Origin: Syntrophomonadaceae bacterium
Lineage (GTDB): Bacteria > Bacillota > Dethiobacteria > DTU022
Length of the DNA: 8,790 bases
Direction of reading: 5' to 3'
Assembly (NCBI GenBank): GCA_003553305.1
Contig: PWEB01000049.1
Location: 1-8,790 of the forward strand
Below are positions 5,203 to 8,790 of the stretch, one piece after another. Every line of letters starts with the position of its first letter. The first letter of the stretch is position 1. The position numbers and the translations under genes were made by a program. A model generated the notes under the pieces. It was not told the origin of the DNA. It was given only the letters and a program-made list of their open reading frames with translations, and made no database searches.

Positions 5203-6453
5203 ATGGCAGTAGTGCGGGGCACGGTCGCTTTGATTGGTTCCGGTGAGTTATCGGGAACCATGGTTGAGATCCATAAGAGGCTTCTATCCCGGAATAAGGC
5301 TGAGGATAAGGTTCTGTTTCTGGATACGCCTGCTGGATTTCAGGGTAATGTTGACCTGATTGCTGACCGGGCGGTTAAGTTTTTTGAGCATCAGGTGCGT
5401 TACAACATGGAGATTGCCTCCTTTAAATCAGCCGAATTTGCAAATTCAATGGAGGCTGATAAGGTTTACCGCCAACTTAGCGAAGCAGGTTTTGTGCTGA
5501 TTGGACCGGGCAGCCCGACCTATACTGTCCGTCAATTGAAAGAAACACCTGTCCCCGCTTTGTTAAGTGCGATGGTTACAAGAGGTGGTTGTTTTGTCGC
5601 TGCCAGTGCCGCAGCACTTTCCGTGGGCAGTCATACACTTCCGGTATATGAAATATATAAGGTGGGTGAGCAGCTGCACTGGCTTGAAGGTCTGAATATT
5701 TTGGGAAGCCTTGGTCTGGAACTGGTCGTGATTCCCCACTGGAACAATGCAGAGGGGGGTAACCATGATACCCGGTTTTGTTATATGGGTGATGAGCGTT
5801 TCCGCGCACTTGAGGCTCAACTGCCTCCAGATACAACGATTCTTGGTCTTGATGAACACACGGCTTGTATAATAGATTTTTCTTCCCGCAAAGCTGTTGT
5901 GGAAGGTCTCGGCCGGGTAACAATCAGGCGACGCGGGGCAGAGCAGCACTATGCGCGTGGTGAAAAGATTGCCTTTGAACAACTGCTTGGTGATTTAGAC
6001 GGCCGGGATACCGATCCATGGTCTGAGCCCATCACACCTTCATCTTCGCAGAGCGCTTTAGAAACAGATCGGTCTTTTTGGGATCAAATGCATATCATTG
6101 AAAAAGCCTTTTACCGCTCCCTTGAGCAAAACGATTTGGCCTCAATAACTACGCAGTTACTTGAAGCTGACAGAGTGCTCTGGCAGGCTCAGCTCGATCT
6201 GGAGAACCCTGAATTTGTGTCACAGGGCCGGGAGCTCTTCCGCGAGATGATTGTACTTGCCGGGACAGGTGTTGACCAGTCTGCCAGGGTCATTCCTCCC
6301 ATGTTTAATGACCTGGTGAATAAACTGGTTGATTTACGTGAACATTATCGCCGGGAGAAAAGATGGCCGGCAGCGGATCATATTCGAAGCTTATTGCAAG
6401 ACACCGGGGTGGTACTGGAAGATACAAATGAGGGGCCCAGGTGGCACCTCTGA
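5203..6453 (+). CDS. Peptidase S51/cyanophycinase-like domain fused to CysRS-type C-terminal tail
   Basis: The start is fixed by AGGAGG (5190-5195), seven bases before ATG 5203. Residues about 5-265 of 416 have the class I glutamine-amidotransferase-like fold of peptidase S51 (PepE, cyanophycinase): VALIGSGE (8-15), VLFLDTPAG (37-45), GPGSPTYTVRQL (101-112), the nucleophile elbow AASAA (133-137) with S135, HWNNAEGGNHDTRF (179-192) and GLDEHTACIID (215-225). In S51 enzymes the elbow is normally GxSAG; here both Gly are Ala. A linker (about 266-290) is Ser/Pro-rich. Residues about 292-416 resemble the C-terminal region of cysteinyl-tRNA synthetase: a helical bundle, then LREHYRREKRWPAADHIRSL (378-397) and GVVLEDTNEGPRWHL (402-416), which parallels R-KD-A-AD-IR-L then GI-LEDT-GT-W. 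No CysRS catalytic domain is present. It is followed 34 nt later by the DHH gene. Substrate is unknown; a role in peptide or amino-acyl processing is inference. Confidence 0.85.
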   Translation: MAVVRGTVALIGSGELSGTMVEIHKRLLSRNKAEDKVLFLDTPAGFQGNVDLIADRAVKFFEHQVRYNMEIASFKSAEFANSMEADKVYRQLSEAGFVLIGPGSPTYTVRQLKETPVPALLSAMVTRGGCFVAASAAALSVGSHTLPVYEIYKVGEQLHWLEGLNILGSLGLELVVIPHWNNAEGGNHDTRFCYMGDERFRALEAQLPPDTTILGLDEHTACIIDFSSRKAVVEGLGRVTIRRRGAEQHYARGEKIAFEQLLGDLDGRDTDPWSEPITPSSSQSALETDRSFWDQMHIIEKAFYRSLEQNDLASITTQLLEADRVLWQAQLDLENPEFVSQGRELFREMIVLAGTGVDQSARVIPPMFNDLVNKLVDLREHYRREKRWPAADHIRSLLQDTGVVLEDTNEGPRWHL

Positions 6454-6487
6454 TGCGAAGGGAGATTATTGAAAGTTATATATAACG

Positions 6488-7591
6488 ATGATGAATAAAA
6501 CAGCAGCACTTTTCGTTGAAGCAGTTTCAAAATACAGCTCTATAGTTATCTATATTCCTGGGTCCCCGGATCCTGATGCCATTGCTTCAGCCTATGTCAT
6601 AAAAGTGATCCTAAAATACCACTTAATAGAATCAGATATTATTACAGAAAAGAGCTTATCTTTACCTCAAAACCAGGCTTTTACAAACAGGCTGAAAATT
6701 CCGGTGATATTTGGCAAAGACATCAACCTTGAAAAATATAATGCCTATATTGTGCCTGATTTTCAGAGTAACCGGATTGAATATATCGGTGACAGTATTC
6801 CATGCGCTGCACATCTAGACCATCACGGTGAATCAACCAACTCGGTAAAGGCGGACTTTTCCCTGATTAGAACAGACGCAGGTTCAACAAGTACTCTGGT
6901 GGCTCTCATCTTGAAGAATCTAGATATTGCTTTTTCTGAAAAGGACTTGACTGCAATGGCCACAGCTCTGACTTTCGGATTACAGACAGATACTGATAAA
7001 TATAACCACATAACCTCCCTTGATCTTGAAGCATTAGGTTTCCTTTTAGAGTTTGCAGACAAAAGCATACTGCAGGAGATAAGCAGCATGCCCATTTCAC
7101 CTGAAACGTTTCTATACTACAATAAAGCAAAAGGAAATGAGGTCGTTTACAAGGATTGGGCATTTTATGGGACAGGTTACATAGACGCAAAAAACAGGGA
7201 TTCGATCGCTATAACTGCTGACATGATCCTTGAAAAGACAGATCACAACACAGTGGCTGTCTTTGCTGTTATTGAAGATCATAACAAGGGTGAGATGTAT
7301 CTTGATGTTTCCCTGAGGACAAAGAGCAATACTGTTGATTTGAACAAATTTATTAAACAGATTACTTCCAATGGAGGGGGAAGAAGATATAAAGGGGCAT
7401 ACCAGGTTGAGCTGAGCTATTTCTTAGATACCCCGGACAGGGACATGTTATGGAATGCTATTGAATCTACCACCCTTGAAACACTTCGCAAAAGCAGGGA
7501 TGCACTCTATGCCGCAGGAATTAAAGACATCTACGATAGTGTTAAGCATAAGATAATTTCCTTCCTTAAAAAGGATAGAGGGTTTAGATGA
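6488..7591 (+). CDS. DHH/DHHA1-family phosphoesterase (NrnA/RecJ superfamily) with altered motifs
   Basis: The 367-residue protein has a DHH domain and a C-terminal DHHA1 domain, the layout of oligoribonuclease/pAp phosphatase NrnA and c-di-AMP phosphodiesterases. Motif I is PGSPDPDAIASA (24-35), motif II VPDFQS (89-94), motif III LDHHGES (110-116) and motif IV QTDTDKYNH (166-174). D28, D30, D91, H112 and D168 can bind the metal pair. DHHA1 ends with GGGRRYKGAY (296-305), where GGGHxxAxG is usual. Motif I carries P24 where the family normally has a metal-binding His (HxxPDxDA). The substrate could therefore differ from pAp, nanoRNA or c-di-AMP. Translation starts at ATG 6488 or 6491; an in-frame TAA at 6482-6484 rules out an earlier start, and the nearest GGGAG (6460-6464) is too far, so initiation may depend on the upstream gene. 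Probably co-transcribed with 5203-6453. Confidence 0.85.
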   Translation: MMNKTAALFVEAVSKYSSIVIYIPGSPDPDAIASAYVIKVILKYHLIESDIITEKSLSLPQNQAFTNRLKIPVIFGKDINLEKYNAYIVPDFQSNRIEYIGDSIPCAAHLDHHGESTNSVKADFSLIRTDAGSTSTLVALILKNLDIAFSEKDLTAMATALTFGLQTDTDKYNHITSLDLEALGFLLEFADKSILQEISSMPISPETFLYYNKAKGNEVVYKDWAFYGTGYIDAKNRDSIAITADMILEKTDHNTVAVFAVIEDHNKGEMYLDVSLRTKSNTVDLNKFIKQITSNGGGRRYKGAYQVELSYFLDTPDRDMLWNAIESTTLETLRKSRDALYAAGIKDIYDSVKHKIISFLKKDRGFR

Positions 7592-7640
7592 AGAAGTCAA
7601 AAAAGTAGCTGGATAATTTAAAACATACCACATCATTAAT

Positions 7641-7670
7641 GGGCAATCACTTTGAATTGGAAATTTGCCC
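7641..7670 (+). other. Hairpin in the spacer after the DHH gene
   Basis: GGGCAA (7641-7646) pairs with TTGCCC (7665-7670) around an 18-nt loop. The following GGGTTATTAT is only weakly T-rich, so this is at best a poor terminator for the 5203-7591 pair. Confidence 0.3.
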
Positions 7671-7692
7671 GGGTTATTATCATGATCAGTGA

Positions 7693-7730
7693 AGCAGTGT
7701 TTATAAATAATAGCAGTGTTTATAAATAAT
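7693..7730 (+). repeat. Exact 19-bp tandem duplication
   Basis: AGCAGTGTTTATAAATAAT occurs twice head to tail (7693-7711 and 7712-7730) with no mismatch. It lies in the non-coding spacer. Perfect identity suggests a recent replication slippage or a duplicated protein-binding site; the TTTATAAATAAT part is strongly AT-rich. Confidence 0.9.
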
Positions 7731-7755
7731 AAGGAAATTTAATTTTTGTGGAGTG

Positions 7756-7845
7756 ATGGTCTGGGAAGTTATTAAAGAAAAGGGGCAAAGAGAACTTGGC
7801 ACAGGCGGATCTCATTTTGTATGTAAATGCTTAGGCTGCTGGTAA
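7756..7845 (+). CDS. Possible 29-residue cysteine-containing small protein
   Basis: ATG 7756 opens a frame to TAA 7843-7845 encoding 29 residues that end GTGGSHFVCKCLGCW. GGAG (7750-7753) precedes the start, but with only two bases between. The three cysteines in CKCLGC and the GTGG stretch recall tiny zinc- or metal-binding proteins with GxGG and CVCPxCG motifs, though the match is loose and could be a decayed copy. A possible sigma-A promoter, TTGGCA (7796-7801) and TATGTA (7820-7825), lies inside this frame and would instead serve the DUF362 gene. The hairpin TGCTG-GTAA-CAGCA (7837-7850) covers its stop. Coding status is doubtful. Confidence 0.25.
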   Translation: MVWEVIKEKGQRELGTGGSHFVCKCLGCW

Positions 7846-7891
7846 CAGCATAGTGATTTAAAGTCTGATCAGCAAGAATTTTTGAGCTTGG

Positions 7892-7898
7892 AAGGGAG
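7892..7898 (+). promoter_or_regulatory. Ribosome binding site selecting TTG 7907
   Basis: AAGGGAG lies eight bases before TTG 7907, with a second AGAAGG at 7897-7902. The next in-frame ATG, at 7934, has no such site and would remove the first core strand (SKVYFTDM), so TTG is preferred. Confidence 0.7.
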
Positions 7899-7906
7899 AA
7901 GGTAAT

Positions 7907-8790
7907 TTGAACAGCAAAGTTTATTTTACAGACATGACTACAGACAGCAGAAGAAACCTTTTAGACAAAACCAGACAGCTGGCCGAAAAGGCCGGTCTAT
8001 TTGACGTAATTGAAGAAAACGATCTTGTAGCCGTAAAACTCCACTTTGGAGAATTGGGTAATCTTGCTTATCTGCCACCACCGCTTATCAGGGTTATCGT
8101 TGATATGGTTAAAGAAAAAGGTGGCAAACCATTTTTAACAGATGCTAATACATTATATGGAGGGAAAAGGCATAATGCAGTAGATCATCTGGAAACTGCT
8201 CTTAAAAATGGGTATGCTTATGAAACTGTAGGTGCACCAATTGTTATAGCTGATGGTTTAAAAGGAGCAGATTACGAAGAGGTGGTTGTTAACGGAAAAC
8301 ACTTAGAAAGTGTAAAAATAAGCAGCGCTGTACATCATGCTAATGCTGTAATTACCATAAGTCATGTGAAAGGGCATGACCTGTTTGGTTTTGGCGGGGC
8401 GTTAAAAAATATCGGGATGGGCTGCGGAAGTCCGGCCGGCAAACAGATTATGCATTCTGACTTGATCCCGAAGGTGGATGAAGAAAAATGTATTGCCTGC
8501 GGAGTCTGTATTGAAAGATGCCCGGAAAATGCAATTTCCAGGATTGAAAACAATAAAGCAAATATTAACGATAAATTGTGCATAGGTTGTGGAGAGTGTG
8601 TGGCATTATGTCCTTCCGGAGCAATACCGATCAACTGGAAAACTGATGAAACCGTGATCCAAGAAAAAACTGCTGAATACGCCTGGGGAGTAGTAAAAAG
8701 GAAAAAATTGAAAAGCAGTTTTATAAACTTTATTATGAATGTATCACCTGACTGCGATTGTGCTTCCTGGAATGATCTACCGATTGTCCC
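7907..8790 (+). CDS. DUF362 iron-sulfur protein, 3' end outside window
   Basis: The frame is open from TTG 7907 to the window edge, giving 294 residues without a stop. Residues about 3-185 are a DUF362 domain: KVYFTDM (4-10), VAVKLHFGELGN (41-52), PFLTDANTLYGGKR (75-88), ITISHVKGHDLFGFGGALKN (149-168) and GMGCGSPAGK (170-179). Two ferredoxin motifs follow: C195, C198, C201 and C205 before Pro, and C225, C228, C231 and C235 before Pro, each binding a 4Fe-4S cluster. After them the DUF362 region resumes with SPDCDCASW (280-288) and DLPIVP at the cut edge, so a further C-terminal part is expected. Proteins of this group (COG2768) are annotated only as Fe-S cluster proteins; a redox role in the cytoplasm is likely but the substrate is unknown. 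No signal peptide is seen. Confidence 0.9.
   Translation, partial: MNSKVYFTDMTTDSRRNLLDKTRQLAEKAGLFDVIEENDLVAVKLHFGELGNLAYLPPPLIRVIVDMVKEKGGKPFLTDANTLYGGKRHNAVDHLETALKNGYAYETVGAPIVIADGLKGADYEEVVVNGKHLESVKISSAVHHANAVITISHVKGHDLFGFGGALKNIGMGCGSPAGKQIMHSDLIPKVDEEKCIACGVCIERCPENAISRIENNKANINDKLCIGCGECVALCPSGAIPINWKTDETVIQEKTAEYAWGVVKRKKLKSSFINFIMNVSPDCDCASWNDLPIV

Larger units (their letters stand above)
7592..7906 (+). other. Spacer between the DHH and DUF362 genes
   Basis: This 315-nt gap holds the hairpin at 7641-7670, the 19-bp tandem repeat at 7693-7730, the doubtful small ORF at 7756-7845, the GTAA-loop hairpin at 7837-7850 and a possible promoter at 7796-7825. No RNA gene is recognised. 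A separate transcript for the DUF362 gene is likely. Confidence 0.6.

Noticed and set aside
5563..5982. Two minus-strand frames (139 and 115 residues) inside the S51-like gene
   Set aside because: They overlap the nucleophile and core motifs of the plus-strand protein and show no domain of their own.
8362..8634. Minus-strand 90-residue frame
   Set aside because: It lies opposite the ferredoxin motifs of the DUF362 gene; the plus-strand Cys pattern is decisive.

Overview
The window looks like chromosomal DNA of a low- to mid-GC, Gram-positive-type Firmicute, most likely an anaerobic, Clostridia-like lineage (Peptococcaceae, Syntrophomonadales or Dethiobacter-like). This is inference. It rests on strong AGGAGG/GGGAG ribosome binding sites, GTG and TTG starts, sigma-A-type promoters, a sortase-type LPxTG surface protein, an lmo0937-type micro-membrane protein and a DUF362/ferredoxin protein. 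No tRNA, rRNA, CRISPR array, transposase or phage gene is visible.

Layout. 1-590: a frameshifted lmo0937-family gene (17-162), two interleaved hairpins ending in a T tract (219-300), a second structured block (361-486) and a good sigma-A promoter (493-522). 587-1000: a small secreted protein with an LPPTG sorting signal, closed by a clear intrinsic terminator (1038-1078). 1193-2386: an SfsA nuclease-like domain fused to a DUF123 GIY-YIG-like domain. 2650-3162: an orphan protein with a PD-(D/E)XK-like signature. 3163-3546: no intact gene, a possible minus-strand remnant and the promoter of the next gene. 3547-4062: a six-helix membrane protein resembling the LiaI/LiaF-type membrane region. 4133-4960 (minus): a polytopic membrane protein with two acidic intramembrane motifs, read from its own extended -10 promoter (5035-5060). 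5203-6453 and 6488-7591: a co-directional pair, a peptidase S51/cyanophycinase-like domain carrying a CysRS-type C-terminal tail, then a DHH/DHHA1 phosphoesterase with altered motifs. 7592-7906: a spacer with a hairpin, an exact 19-bp tandem duplication and a possible 29-residue ORF. 7907-8790: a DUF362 protein with two 4Fe-4S motifs, TTG start, cut by the window edge.

How the genes fit together. Most are monocistronic, with their own spacer and often their own promoter. The exception is the 5203-7591 pair, with 34 nt between genes and no visible terminator. This pair is the best candidate for an undescribed function: a serine-hydrolase-like fold with a nonstandard nucleophile elbow, attached to a tail normally seen on cysteinyl-tRNA synthetase, next to a DHH enzyme lacking the usual motif I histidine and the usual GGGH motif. 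Base composition varies by eye: the SfsA and S51-like genes are GC-richer, while the 2650, 4133 (minus) and DHH genes are AT-richer.
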